A stretch of DNA of 27,932 nt from CAVQGZ01 sp964400785 (GCA_964400785.1 CAYNWB010000030.1:1-27932), one strand, 5' to 3'; counted from the stretch's first letter, positions 1 through 7,412 are shown. Notes: a model not told the origin generated them from the sequence alone. A program made the numbers and translations.

Positions 1-255
1 GATCGGCCAGCGATGCTGGCAGTGCGACTGGTCGAGACCAGCCGTGTCTGCGCGAGATGACTACCGCCATGCATCCCAGTATCGCCTGCTCGGCTCGTCT
101 CAGCCAGCGCCCGCAACTGGCGCCTCCCGGGAAGCTCTTCCGCGGTTTCCGCTGGGGTGAGCGGGCAGTCCCGTGGTGGCTCGTTCCGAATACGGGAAGC
201 GCCCGACCAGCAGCAAATCCGGTAGACGTGGCCGGCCCAGGAGTGTCTTCCTCTC
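1..255. other. Left-edge region, no recognisable gene
   Basis: The first 60 bases are open in frame 1 and close at TGA 58-60, so the end of an upstream gene could lie here, but the 19 residues match nothing I recognise. From 60 to 255 I see no coding pattern, RNA gene or clear terminator. The reading frames that cross this stretch have irregular composition and no ribosome site. Confidence 0.4.
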
Positions 256-286
256 AGAACATGAGTGTTCTACGCTGGGGGTGGTG
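256..286 (+). promoter_or_regulatory. Promoter/operator of the HigBA-like operon
   Basis: AGAACA (256-261) and TGTTCT (266-271) form a perfect 6-bp inverted repeat with a 4-nt spacer. The last base of the repeat is the first base of a -10-like TACGCT (271-276). Seven nucleotides later comes GTG 284-286, so the transcript probably starts at or next to the start codon (leaderless). A repeat abutting the -10 is the expected place for an autoregulatory operator bound by the XRE antitoxin. No good -35 is visible. The operator role is inference. Confidence 0.5.
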
Positions 287-634
287 GCATCCGGGTGGGA
301 GGTGTTCCTCGACCCCGAGATGTAGGACTGGATCCTCAGCCTGCCCGACGAGACCTACGCCCGAGTGGAGGCCGCCGTGGACATGCTCGCCGAGCACGGC
401 CCCGGGCTGGGCCGACCGCTGGTGGACTCGATTACCGGCAGCCGCCACGCGAACATGAAGGAGCTACGCGTGGGCACCTGCCGCGTGCTGTTCGCCTTCG
501 ACCCGACCCGGGCGGCGGTGCTGCTGGTGGCCGGGGACAAGCGTGGCCGGTGGACGCAGTGGTACCGGCACGCGGTCCCGATCGCCGATGACCGCTACGA
601 CGCCTGGCTCACCCAGCACAGGGAGGACCGATGA
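284..634 (+). pseudogene. HigB/Gp49-like (RelE superfamily) toxin with an early TAG stop
   Basis: Read from GTG 284, the protein begins MASGWEVFLDPEM, meets TAG at 323-325, and continues in the same frame as DWILSLPDETYARVEAA and on to TGA 632-634. The part after the stop has the hallmarks of the phage-derived Gp49-like/HigB toxin family: MKELR, then LLVAGDKRGRW with QWY, and a C-terminal IADDRYDAWL. Families of this type are ribosome-dependent mRNA interferases that act in the cytoplasm. GTG 365 or ATG 383 could start a shorter product that lacks the first strand and helix, but no ribosome site precedes either. The stop fits a CAG-to-TAG change (EVQDW would be typical of the family). The toxin is therefore probably inactive, unless the stop is a sequencing error. 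It overlaps the antitoxin start by 4 nt. Confidence 0.65.
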
Positions 635-942
635 CCCAGTACTCCACGTGGGACGACGTCAAGGCCCAGCGGCCCACCAGCCCCGCCCGTCGGGCGGCTG
701 CCCGGGCCGCGGTGCAGGCGCAGATCGCCGGGCACCAGCTTGCCGAGCTGCGCAAGAGCCGCGGACTCACCCAGCAAGCCGTCGCCGAGGCCATGGGGGT
801 CTCCCAGCGCCGCGTCTCGGCCATCGAGTCCGGAGACCTCACCCACTCCCAGATAGGCACCCTGCACGCCTACATCGCCGCACTCGGCGGGCACATCACC
901 ATCAACGCGGAGTTCGACGAGCAGACCACCCGCATCGCGTAG
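631..942 (+). CDS. XRE-family antitoxin (HigA-like)
   Basis: A 103-aa DNA-binding protein. Residues about 34-75 form a Cro/C1-type helix-turn-helix (AELRKSRGLTQQAVAEAMGV, then SQRRVSAIESGDL), followed by a short dimerisation tail. Its ATG overlaps the toxin stop (ATGA), the usual toxin-first arrangement of HigBA-type pairs. Such antitoxins bind the toxin and repress their own promoter; the palindrome at 256-271 is the likely site. The frame is intact although the toxin is interrupted, so it may survive as a repressor or as protection against related toxins. The HTH is certain; the exact subfamily is not. Confidence 0.85.
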   Translation: MTQYSTWDDVKAQRPTSPARRAAARAAVQAQIAGHQLAELRKSRGLTQQAVAEAMGVSQRRVSAIESGDLTHSQIGTLHAYIAALGGHITINAEFDEQTTRIA

Positions 943-1559
943 GCCCAGTCGGGCCAGCGCACCCGGCGCACGGCCCGACAACCGGATGACCCGGGGCGCG
1001 ACACAACGCACCACCAGCGGGCGTTTGATCAGGCGTTGGTTGGTGCGTCCTTCGCGGTGGTGTGGGAGGCAATGGCTGCCGGCTGGTGGCCCGGCACGTG
1101 GGAGCCGGCGTGGTCGTGCCGATCGGCGCGGACTGGGCCGGTGGCGAGTCGTTGTGCCCTGTTCGCTGCCGGTGCCCGGTGCCCGGTGCCCGGTGCCCGG
1201 TGCCCGGTGCCCGGTGCTATGGCATAGGCATGGGGCGCGGACGGGTCTCGGGTTCGGCCGGTGAACTCCGTGTTCGTCCATGCCTGGGCGACATGCCACT
1301 GTTGGTGGGGTTGTCAGGCACTCCCGCGATGGTCGTGCCTCGTTGGCGGGCGGTTCTGCGGGGTTCGGTCATGGCCCGTGGGGGTTGACGCCCAGCGGTC
1401 TGCCGCGAGCCCGAGCGGCCAACCTTCGGGTGGCGACGCTGATTCCCGCCGACGAACCGGTTGGGGGCCAAGACACGCCGATGGGAGTTCTCCGGCGACG
1501 CGCACCCCACCCGCCTACAGTCACGATGGCAGCCCGCCCGCAGTCCGTTGGGAGACCCG
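943..1559. other. Non-coding stretch between the TA module and the membrane protein
   Basis: About 600 bases with no convincing gene. Open frames exist on both strands, but they have poor composition, no ribosome sites and no recognisable motif. The stretch holds the GGTGCCC tandem repeat (1171-1217). At its end lie a -10-like TACAGT (1516-1521) and the GGGAG ribosome site (1550-1554) of the next gene. Confidence 0.5.
1171..1217. repeat. Heptamer tandem repeat (GGTGCCC)
   Basis: Six perfect head-to-tail copies of GGTGCCC run from 1171 to 1212, followed by a partial copy (GGTGC). It lies outside any convincing gene. The 7-bp period would shift a reading frame with each unit gained or lost, so it is a candidate variable-number repeat. 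Confidence 0.9.
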
Positions 1560-2030
1560 ATGTCCTCCGCTCTGAACCTGATCGGCCACATCATTCGCTA
1601 CGTGGCCATCTATCTGCTGTTCATCTCCATCTTCGTCCGCGGCGCCATCGACAAGCTCACCAAGGACGTCCCCCAGTTCTTCCTCGACGGTTGGGCCGAC
1701 ACCTGGGCGGCCTCCTTCCCCGGCCTCGAGCTGTCCTGGCGCATCGCCGGTGTCGTCGAAGCCTCCTCCGCGCTGGTGCTGCTCGTGAGCATCGTGCTGC
1801 TGGAGTGGCTGCCCGGCCGGCCGAAGGCATGGGCCAAGATCGGCATCGGCCTCGGCCTGGTGCTGTTCATGATGCTGGCCTGGGGCCAGCAACTCATCGG
1901 AGCCACCGAAGGCATCGCCAACGTCTGGCTCTACTTCGGCACCGCCGCCGCCACCATGGTCATCCTCCAGCTTGACGACCGGACCACCTCCGTGACCACC
2001 ACCGCGGCTACCGCCACCCCATCCCGCTAG
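1560..2030 (+). CDS. Four-helix membrane protein, DoxX-like
   Basis: A 156-aa protein starting at ATG 1560, chosen because GGGAG (1550-1554) sits 5 nt upstream and hydrophobic sequence begins at once. Four membrane segments are visible: residues about 6-27 (IGHIIRYVAIYLLFISIFV), 60-83 (IAGVVEASSALVLLVSIVLL), 92-113 (GIGLGLVLFMMLAWG) and 120-137 (VWLYFGTAAATMVILQL). The tail is short and Thr/Ala-rich. Size and four-helix layout resemble DoxX/DUF small membrane proteins, but I see no diagnostic motif, so the function is unknown. A -10-like TACAGT at 1516-1521 would give a leader of roughly 30 nt. It stands alone in an accessory region. Confidence 0.7.
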   Translation: MSSALNLIGHIIRYVAIYLLFISIFVRGAIDKLTKDVPQFFLDGWADTWAASFPGLELSWRIAGVVEASSALVLLVSIVLLEWLPGRPKAWAKIGIGLGLVLFMMLAWGQQLIGATEGIANVWLYFGTAAATMVILQLDDRTTSVTTTAATATPSR

Positions 2031-2548
2031 CAGCGTCCTACCCACCCGCCCGACGGCCGTCGCTCACATCAGCCGCGATCCGGCCAATTTCCGGGCGCGT
2101 CACACCGCCGCCTGTTGGGCTACTCGCGGCACGACCAAGAACGCCCGACTCGCGGCATGAGCGTGAACGCTATGCCCTACATGCGGCAGATCCGGGCGNN
2201 NNNNNNNNCCAGAAACGGGCCGATACGAACTGGTCGGCTACATAGAACCAGCCGACTGACCCCAAGCGTGGCCAATGGATCGCCCCAACATGCCGCATTT
2301 GGTGAGGATCTCGATCGGCTCCTGACAGACCGGTCGTGCTGAGTTGAGGGCGTTCGTGCACCACCAGGCGCCGGCGCAGTCAGCGGACCCCAGGCCCACC
2401 GAACGGGCGAGGCGTCGGGCCGCCCACTCCGGCCCCGGGTTCCGACGCTGTCGTCGAGGGCCTCCCGATGCCGGTTCGCCAGGTCGTCACGGCTCGACGT
2501 GAACCCAGGCCCGTGGACGTGACGCCATGTCTCCTGAGGCGCAGCCCC
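2031..2548. other. Gene-poor stretch with assembly gap and lower-GC patch
   Basis: No complete gene is visible. The stretch contains the 10-N run (2199-2208). The bases from about 2110 to 2345 are clearly less GC-rich than the rest of the window, which hints at foreign or remnant DNA. After the gap, the frame from 2209 reads PETGRYELVGYIEPAD and stops at TGA 2257-2259; this could be the end of a gene lost in the gap, but I cannot assign it. Confidence 0.4.
2199..2208. other. Assembly gap (10 N)
   Basis: Ten undetermined bases, probably a placeholder of arbitrary length. Unlike the gap at 26163, the two sides share no obvious repeated sequence, so real sequence may be missing. Confidence 0.95.
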
Positions 2549-2896
2549 TCACTTCTCCTGGTCCGACCGGTTCGCATAACGCTGGTCGACCAAGTCGTCT
2601 CGCTCCTGGCTGATCGCCGCGGTCTGGCGGCGAGACTGCTCGAGCTCGCGCCGAGCGGTTCTGCCCCGAACCGCTGCGCGGCGAGCCCCGGCCAGCAGCA
2701 AGCCCAGACCGAGCATGGCGGCCACCCCCACCACGATGCCGACCAAGAACACCGTTCCCGTCGAGCCACTCACCTCGATGCCGAACAGCGCGAAGCCACC
2801 ATTGAGCGCATGCTCGGCCCCCGCATTCCCCAAGACCCCGGCCAGACCCACGACCAGCGCAGCCACCAAGACGATGAGCCCGAGGACCACCAGCAC
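2549..2896 (-). CDS. Small two-helix membrane protein with coiled-coil tail
   Basis: A 115-aa protein. The start is GTG (2894-2896, reverse strand), with GGAGG 7 nt upstream and an in-frame stop just before it. Residues about 2-25 (LVVLGLIVLVAALVVGLAGV) and 48-70 (FLVGIVVGVAAMLGLGLLLA) are membrane helices. Residues about 72-110 are charged and heptad-like (RRELEQSRRQTAAISQERDD), so a cytoplasmic coiled coil is likely. It lies downstream of tRNA-Gly on the same strand, 88 bp away. No known function; the arrangement suggests a scaffold-like or envelope-associated protein. The gene itself looks real from its ribosome site and clean hydrophobic pattern. Confidence 0.75.
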   Translation of the reverse strand: MLVVLGLIVLVAALVVGLAGVLGNAGAEHALNGGFALFGIEVSGSTGTVFLVGIVVGVAAMLGLGLLLAGARRAAVRGRTARRELEQSRRQTAAISQERDDLVDQRYANRSDQEK

Positions 2897-2983
2897 GACG
2901 CCACCTCCGCCCTACCAGTGAACACCCCACGCGAACCCGGCGCCAGAGGCCTCGAATCGCAGCAGGCCTGGGAAGATTCCGAG

Positions 2984-3054
2984 AGCGGGTGACCGGGATC
3001 GAACCGGCATGACCAGCTTGGAAGGCTGGGGCTCTGCCATTGAGCTACACCCGC
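2984..3054 (-). tRNA. tRNA-Gly (anticodon TCC)
   Basis: The reverse strand folds as a full cloverleaf of 71 nt. Acceptor GCGGGTG pairs with CACCCGC, the anticodon stem is CCAGC/GCTGG around the loop CTTCCAA (anticodon TCC), and the T arm has TTCGATC. The discriminator is T, as in other bacterial glycine tRNAs with this acceptor, and CCA is not encoded. It is divergent from tRNA-Pro, with 81 bp between them. Confidence 0.95.
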
Positions 3055-3118
3055 GGGACGCCTCGTGGTCGTACGTGACCACCGTGACCTCGTCGCAGAG
3101 GGTACCTGCTCGGTCGCC

Positions 3119-3124
3119 TACACT
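3119..3124 (+). promoter_or_regulatory. -10 element of tRNA-Pro
   Basis: TACACT lies 11 nt upstream of the mature tRNA 5' end, putting the transcription start about 5 nt before the tRNA. The same hexamer precedes tRNA-Ala (25622) and the vapB start (7398). I see no consensus -35. Confidence 0.45.
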
Positions 3125-3135
3125 CAGCCTGGTCG

Positions 3136-3211
3136 CGGGGCGTAGCGCAGTGGCTAGCGCGCCTGCTTTGGGTGCAGGAGATCGGGAGTTCGAGTCTCCC
3201 CGCCCCGACCA
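3136..3211 (+). tRNA. tRNA-Pro (anticodon TGG)
   Basis: A cloverleaf of 73 nt plus encoded CCA (3209-3211). Acceptor CGGGGCG pairs with CGCCCCG, the anticodon stem CCTGC/GCAGG encloses TTTGGGT (anticodon TGG), and the T arm is GGGAG-TTCGAGT-CTCCC. It lies 42 bp upstream of tig. It encodes its CCA, unlike the Gly and Ala tRNAs in this window. Confidence 0.96.
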
Positions 3212-3253
3212 GCAAACATTCGACCATCCCACCGACCAGGAGAAGTACCTGCC

Positions 3254-4660
3254 GTGAAGAGCGTCGCCGAAACTCTCGGGCCCACCCGCGTCAAGCTGCT
3301 GGTGGAGGTGCCCTTCTCCGAGCTGCAGTCGAATCTGGACGAGGCGTACAAGCGCATCGCCAGCCAGGTCACTGTGCCGGGCTTCCGCAAGGGCAAGGTT
3401 CCCGCACGAATCATCGACCAGCGGTTCGGTCGCGGTGCGGTGCTCGAGGAGGCGATCAACGAGGCCTTGCCCGGGCTCTACTCCCGAGCGGTCGACGACG
3501 CCGAGATCAACCCTCTGGGTACGCCGGACGTCGAGATCACCGATCTGCAGGACGGCGAGGTGCTGACCTTCACCGCAGAGGTCGACGTTCGCCCGCAGAT
3601 CGAGCTGCCCGAGTGGCAGGGCATCGCACTGACCGTCGACGACATCGAGGTCGACGAGGATGCGGTGACCGAGCAGCTCGAGCAGCTGCGTCAGCGTTTC
3701 GGCACCCTCACGCCGGTCGAACGGGCGGCATCCGAAGGCGACCACGTCACGATCGACCTCGCGGCGCGTGACGCGGACGGTGAGCTGATCGAGAACGGCC
3801 AGGCGACAGGGCTCAGCTACGAGGTGGGCTCGGGCACGATGGTCGACGGCCTCGACGAGGCCGTGACCGGTCTGGCTGCCGGCGAGTCAGCCACCTTCAC
3901 CACCACGCTCATGGGCGAGGGCGACGGTCTGGAGTCCCAGGTCGACGTCACCGTCACGGCGGTGAAGGAGCAGGAGCTGCCCGAGCTCGACGACGAGTTC
4001 GCCCTGCTGGCCAGCGAGTTCGACACATTGGACGAGCTGCGCGACGACATCCGTGAGCAGCTCGTACGTGCGGGCCGCCTGTCGCAGGCCGTCGAGGCCC
4101 GGGACAAGGCGCTCGAGCACCTGCTGGAGACCGTCGAGGTACCGGTTCCCGACGGACTGATCGCCGCCCAGCTCGAGGACCACTTCTCCGACGGTCACGG
4201 CGACGACGAGCACCGTGCCGAGGTGGAGCAGCAGGCGATCCGTTCCCTGAAGGCCCAGCTGATCCTGGACGAGGTCGTCAAGGCCGCGCAGGTGCAGGTG
4301 TCTCAGGAGGAGCTCACGGAGTACCTCATCCAGCGCGCCCAGCAGTCCGGCATGAGCCCTCAGGACTTCGCCGACCAGATGGTTCGAGCGGGCAACGTCA
4401 ACGCGGTCGTCGCCGACGTGGCACGGGGCAAGGCGCTGGCGATCATGGTCGAGCAGGCCTCGGTGACCGACGCCTCCGGCAACCTGGTCGACCTGGCTCG
4501 ACTGCAGGAGGACGGCACGATCGCAGACGAGGCTCCGGACGACGAGTCGCCCGACGACGAGGCCACCACGAGCGGCGTGACGCCGGGCGTCGAGTTCGCC
4601 GAGGTCGTGGACGCTGCCGAGGATGCGCCGACGGCGAACACCGACAAGGTCGAGGAGTAG
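3254..4660 (+). CDS. tig: Trigger factor (ribosome-associated chaperone and prolyl isomerase)
   Basis: A 468-aa protein. It binds nascent chains at the ribosome exit tunnel and helps folding. Residues 1-~130 are the ribosome-binding domain with signature GFRKGK (43-48). About 150-240 is the FKBP-type prolyl isomerase domain (DHVTIDLAARDADGEL, SGTMVDGLDEAVTGL). The rest is the helical substrate-binding domain, ending in an acidic, disordered tail (DEAPDDESPDDEATTSG) common in actinobacterial homologues. GTG 3254 was chosen because AGGAG (3237-3241) lies 12 nt upstream and family homology begins at MKSVAE. It precedes clpP1P2-clpX, the classic tig-clp neighbourhood. Confidence 0.97.
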   Translation: MKSVAETLGPTRVKLLVEVPFSELQSNLDEAYKRIASQVTVPGFRKGKVPARIIDQRFGRGAVLEEAINEALPGLYSRAVDDAEINPLGTPDVEITDLQDGEVLTFTAEVDVRPQIELPEWQGIALTVDDIEVDEDAVTEQLEQLRQRFGTLTPVERAASEGDHVTIDLAARDADGELIENGQATGLSYEVGSGTMVDGLDEAVTGLAAGESATFTTTLMGEGDGLESQVDVTVTAVKEQELPELDDEFALLASEFDTLDELRDDIREQLVRAGRLSQAVEARDKALEHLLETVEVPVPDGLIAAQLEDHFSDGHGDDEHRAEVEQQAIRSLKAQLILDEVVKAAQVQVSQEELTEYLIQRAQQSGMSPQDFADQMVRAGNVNAVVADVARGKALAIMVEQASVTDASGNLVDLARLQEDGTIADEAPDDESPDDEATTSGVTPGVEFAEVVDAAEDAPTANTDKVEE

Positions 4661-4678
4661 ACCTCCCACGGCGGTGGT

Positions 4679-4684
4679 TAGGGT
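4679..4684 (+). promoter_or_regulatory. Possible -10 element of clpP1P2
   Basis: TAGGGT lies 48 nt upstream of the clpP1 start, giving a leader of about 40 nt that carries the GGAGAG ribosome site. There is no good -35 at the right distance, so an activator may be needed, or clpP may be read through from tig. I did not find a recognisable ClgR site. Confidence 0.3.
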
Positions 4685-4732
4685 CGTCGACAACATCTGA
4701 TGACACCCCGACGAGCCGATCGGAGAGCCTGC

Positions 4733-5356
4733 ATGACGACCGAGATGCGAGCGCCCGCGCCACCGCAGTCCGGCTTCGACGACAACGTCTACCAGCGGCT
4801 GCTGCGTGAGCGGATCATCTTTCTGGGCTCGGAGGTCCGGGACGAGAACGCCAACGCCATCTGCGCGCAGATGCTGCTGCTGGCGGCCGAAGACCCGGAC
4901 AAGGACATCTACCTCTACATCAACTCGCCGGGCGGCTCGGTCACGGCGGGCATGGCCATCTACGACACGATGCAGTTCGTCAGCAACGACGTGGCCACGG
5001 TGGCGACGGGGCTGGCCGCCTCGATGGGTCAGTTCCTGCTCGCGGCCGGGGCTCCAGGCAAGCGCTTTGCGCTGCCGCACTCGCGGATCATGATGCACCA
5101 GCCGTCCGGCGGCCTCGGCGGCTCGGCAAGCGACATCAGGATCCAGGCCGAGCAGATGATCTTCATCAAGAAGCAGATGGCCGAGCTGATCGCGCAGCAC
5201 ACCGGTCAGACGGTCGAGCAGATCGAGCGCGACTCCGACCGGGACAGGTGGTTCACTGCCGAGCAGGCCAAGGAGTACGGGTTCGTCGACCACGTCGTGA
5301 GGACGGCGATGCAGGTGGACGAGGGCACCAACAAGAGCCAAGGGAGCGCGCAGTGA
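4733..5356 (+). CDS. clpP1: ATP-dependent Clp protease proteolytic subunit 1
   Basis: A 207-aa serine peptidase subunit. With ClpP2 it should form the mixed two-ring barrel that degrades proteins fed by ClpX or ClpC. The catalytic triad is visible: Ser97 (GLAASMGQ), His122 (RIMMHQP) and Asp171 (DRDRWF). I chose ATG 4733 rather than the in-frame ATG 4700 because GGAGAG (4722-4727) lies just upstream and family homology starts there. The stop overlaps the clpP2 GTG by 4 nt (GTGA), which implies translational coupling and matched amounts of the two subunits. Confidence 0.97.
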   Translation: MTTEMRAPAPPQSGFDDNVYQRLLRERIIFLGSEVRDENANAICAQMLLLAAEDPDKDIYLYINSPGGSVTAGMAIYDTMQFVSNDVATVATGLAASMGQFLLAAGAPGKRFALPHSRIMMHQPSGGLGGSASDIRIQAEQMIFIKKQMAELIAQHTGQTVEQIERDSDRDRWFTAEQAKEYGFVDHVVRTAMQVDEGTNKSQGSAQ

Positions 5357-5958
5357 ACTACATCATCCCGCAGTGGGAGGAGCGGACCTCCTACGGCTTC
5401 CGCCGGATCGACCCCTACGCGAAGCTGTTCGAGGAGCGCATCATCTTTCTCGGCACGCCGATCAGCGACGACGTGGCGAATGCGGTCATGTCACAGCTGA
5501 TCTGCCTGGAGTCGATGGATCCCGACCGCGACATCGAGATCTACATCAACTCCCCCGGTGGGTCGTTCACCGCGCTGACGGCGATCTACGACACCATGCA
5601 GTACGTCAAGCCGGATGTGCGCACCGTCTGCATGGGGCAGGCCGCGTCGGCTGCTGCCGTCCTGCTGGCTGCCGGTGCACCGGGCAAGCGCATCGCGCTG
5701 CCGAACGCTCGCGTCCTCATCCACCAGCCGTACTCCGAGAGCGGGTACGGCCAGGCGTCCGACCTCGAGATCCAGGCCAACGAGATCCTGCGCATGCGGG
5801 CCCTGCTCGAAGAGCTGCTCGCTCGGCACTCCAACCGGACGGTGGAGCAGGTACGCAACGACATCGAGCGCGACAAGATCCTGACCGCTGCCGAGGCCGT
5901 CGAGTACGGGCTCGTCGACTCGGTGATCGAGTCGCGCAAGTCGAGCCTGGCCGCCTGA
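5353..5958 (+). CDS. clpP2: ATP-dependent Clp protease proteolytic subunit 2
   Basis: A 201-aa ClpP paralogue. Its triad is Ser99 (GQAASAAA), His124 (VLIHQP) and Asp174 (ERDKIL), so it should be catalytically competent. The start is GTG 5353, overlapping the clpP1 stop. The N-terminus (NYIIPQWEERTSYG) is typical of the second actinobacterial ClpP. In mycobacteria the two subunits form one heteromeric ring pair, and the coupling seen here fits that. GGGAG (5342-5346) inside the end of clpP1 can serve as its ribosome site. Confidence 0.96.
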   Translation: MNYIIPQWEERTSYGFRRIDPYAKLFEERIIFLGTPISDDVANAVMSQLICLESMDPDRDIEIYINSPGGSFTALTAIYDTMQYVKPDVRTVCMGQAASAAAVLLAAGAPGKRIALPNARVLIHQPYSESGYGQASDLEIQANEILRMRALLEELLARHSNRTVEQVRNDIERDKILTAAEAVEYGLVDSVIESRKSSLAA

Positions 5959-6028
5959 GCAGACACGCCGGGGCTCTGGCGAGTATGCCGGTGCCATTGT
6001 CCGACGTTCGGGGTACCGTGCTGAATCG

Positions 6029-6045
6029 CCGCGTCACCGACGCGG
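6029..6045 (+). other. Hairpin between clpP2 and clpX
   Basis: CCGCGTC-ACC-GACGCGG is a perfect 7-bp stem with a 3-nt loop, with no T-run after it. A weak promoter candidate, TTGTCC (5997-6002) and CTGAAT (6021-6026) with an 18-nt spacer, would place it at the 5' end of the clpX mRNA. It could instead be a weak 3' end for clpP1P2. Confidence 0.4.
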
Positions 6046-6079
6046 AGCACGACGACTGCCGTGTCGAAAGGGGCGCCGG

Positions 6080-7369
6080 GTGGCTCGAATCGGGGAGAGC
6101 GGTGACCTGCTCAAGTGCTCGTTCTGCGGCAAGAGTCAGAAGCAGGTCAAGAAGCTCATCGCGGGCCCTGGGGTCTACATCTGCGACGAGTGCATCGACC
6201 TGTGCAACGAGATCATCGAAGAAGAGCTGCACGAGTCCAGCGACGCCGCGCCTGACCGCCTGCCGAAGCCTGCTGAGATCTACGAGTTCTTGCAGGAGTA
6301 CGTGATCGGGCAGGAGCTGGCGAAGAAGGCGCTGTCGGTCGCGGTCTACAACCACTACAAGCGGGTGCGGTCCGAGCAGGGCGCGGCGGGCAAGGTCAAG
6401 GACGACGTCGTCGAGCTTGCGAAGTCGAACATCCTGCTCATCGGTCCCACCGGCTGCGGCAAGACCTACCTCGCCCAGACCCTGGCGAAGATGCTCAACG
6501 TGCCGTTCGCGATCGCCGACGCCACCGCCCTCACCGAGGCCGGCTACGTGGGCGAGGACGTCGAGAACATCCTGCTCAAGCTCATCCAGGCCGCTGACTA
6601 CGACGTCAAGAAGGCCGAGACCGGCATCATCTACATCGACGAGATCGACAAGGTCGCGCGCAAGAGCGAGAACCCGTCCATCACGCGCGACGTCTCCGGC
6701 GAGGGCGTGCAGCAGGCGCTGCTGAAGATTCTCGAAGGAACGTCGGCGAGTGTGCCTCCGCAGGGAGGGCGCAAGCACCCGCACCAGGAGTTCATCCAGA
6801 TCGACACGACCAACGTGCTGTTCATCGTGGGCGGGGCCTTCGCCGGCCTCGAGCAGATGGTCGAGCAGCGGGTGGGTCGCAAGGGGCTCGGGTTCGGCGC
6901 CGAGGTACGGGGCAAGGCCGAGCGTGACGAGTCCGACTTCTACTCGCAGGTCATGCCTGAAGACCTGCTGAAGTTCGGCCTGATCCCGGAGTTCATCGGA
7001 CGACTGCCCGTCATCACCACGGTCAGCCCGCTCGACCGCGCCGCACTCGTCGAGATCCTCACCCGGCCGCGCAACGCCCTGGTCAGGCAGTACCAGCGGC
7101 TGTTCGAGATGGACGGTGTCGAGCTCGAGTTCTCCGACGACGCCGTGGACGCGATCGCCGACCTGGCGATGCTGCGCGGTACGGGGGCACGCGGTCTTCG
7201 CGCCATCATGGAAGAGGTGCTGCTGCACGTCATGTACGAGGTTCCCAGCCGCGAGGACGTCGAGAAGGTCGTGATCACCGCGGACGTGGTGAACCAGAAC
7301 GTGCTGCCGACGATCGTGCCGCGCGAGAAGGAGTCCCCGCGCAAGCGGCGCACCCCCAAGTCCGCCTGA
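6080..7369 (+). CDS. clpX: ATP-dependent Clp protease ATP-binding subunit ClpX
   Basis: A 429-aa AAA+ unfoldase that delivers substrates to ClpP. The N-terminal zinc-binding domain has Cys13, Cys16, Cys35 and Cys38. Walker A is GPTGCGKT (122-129) and Walker B is IIYIDEID (183-190). The ClpP-docking loop tripeptide appears as LGF within RKGLGFG (268-274), where E. coli has IGF. LIPEFIGRLP (301-310) is also characteristic. The start is GTG 6080, with AAGGGG just upstream. It is separated from clpP2 by 121 bp and may have its own promoter. Length and motifs are normal. Confidence 0.98.
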   Translation: MARIGESGDLLKCSFCGKSQKQVKKLIAGPGVYICDECIDLCNEIIEEELHESSDAAPDRLPKPAEIYEFLQEYVIGQELAKKALSVAVYNHYKRVRSEQGAAGKVKDDVVELAKSNILLIGPTGCGKTYLAQTLAKMLNVPFAIADATALTEAGYVGEDVENILLKLIQAADYDVKKAETGIIYIDEIDKVARKSENPSITRDVSGEGVQQALLKILEGTSASVPPQGGRKHPHQEFIQIDTTNVLFIVGGAFAGLEQMVEQRVGRKGLGFGAEVRGKAERDESDFYSQVMPEDLLKFGLIPEFIGRLPVITTVSPLDRAALVEILTRPRNALVRQYQRLFEMDGVELEFSDDAVDAIADLAMLRGTGARGLRAIMEEVLLHVMYEVPSREDVEKVVITADVVNQNVLPTIVPREKESPRKRRTPKSA

Positions 7370-7383
7370 CTCCCGGGTGTAGC

Positions 7384-7412
7384 CACAGGATCCGCGTTAC
7401 ACTGATCCTGTG
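7384..7412 (+). promoter_or_regulatory. vapBC promoter with palindromic operator around the -10
   Basis: CACAGGATC (7384-7392) and GATCCTGTG (7404-7412) are a perfect 9-bp inverted repeat with an 11-nt spacer. Half-site centres are 20 bp apart, about two helical turns. The spacer ends in TACACT (7398-7403), a -10 element, and the right arm contains the GTG start codon (7410-7412). Transcription should begin at or beside the GTG, giving a leaderless mRNA. A ribbon-helix-helix VapB or VapBC complex bound here would cover the promoter. The repeat is seen directly; the binding is inference. Confidence 0.65.

Noticed and set aside
256..271. LexA/SOS box before the first TA module
   Set aside because: The GAAC and GTTC halves are separated by 6 nt rather than the 4 nt required for the Gram-positive LexA site.
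57..458. 133-residue open frame at the left end
   Set aside because: It runs through the TA promoter and out of frame over the toxin; there is no ribosome site and the composition is not protein-like.
1171..1217. CRISPR array
   Set aside because: The units are 7 bp, head to tail, without spacers, and there are no cas genes.
2115..2342. Open frame spanning the first N run
   Set aside because: It relies on translating undetermined bases of unknown number, so the frame across the gap has no meaning.
4661..4732. ClgR regulator site upstream of clpP1P2
   Set aside because: I looked for the palindromic GC-rich ClgR-type box known from other Actinobacteria and did not find a convincing match.
6029..6045. 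Rho-independent terminator between clpP2 and clpX
   Set aside because: The hairpin is followed by GC-rich sequence with no T-run.
3887..7228. Long reverse-strand frames opposite tig, clpP1, clpP2 and clpX
   Set aside because: They are shadows of confidently identified genes.
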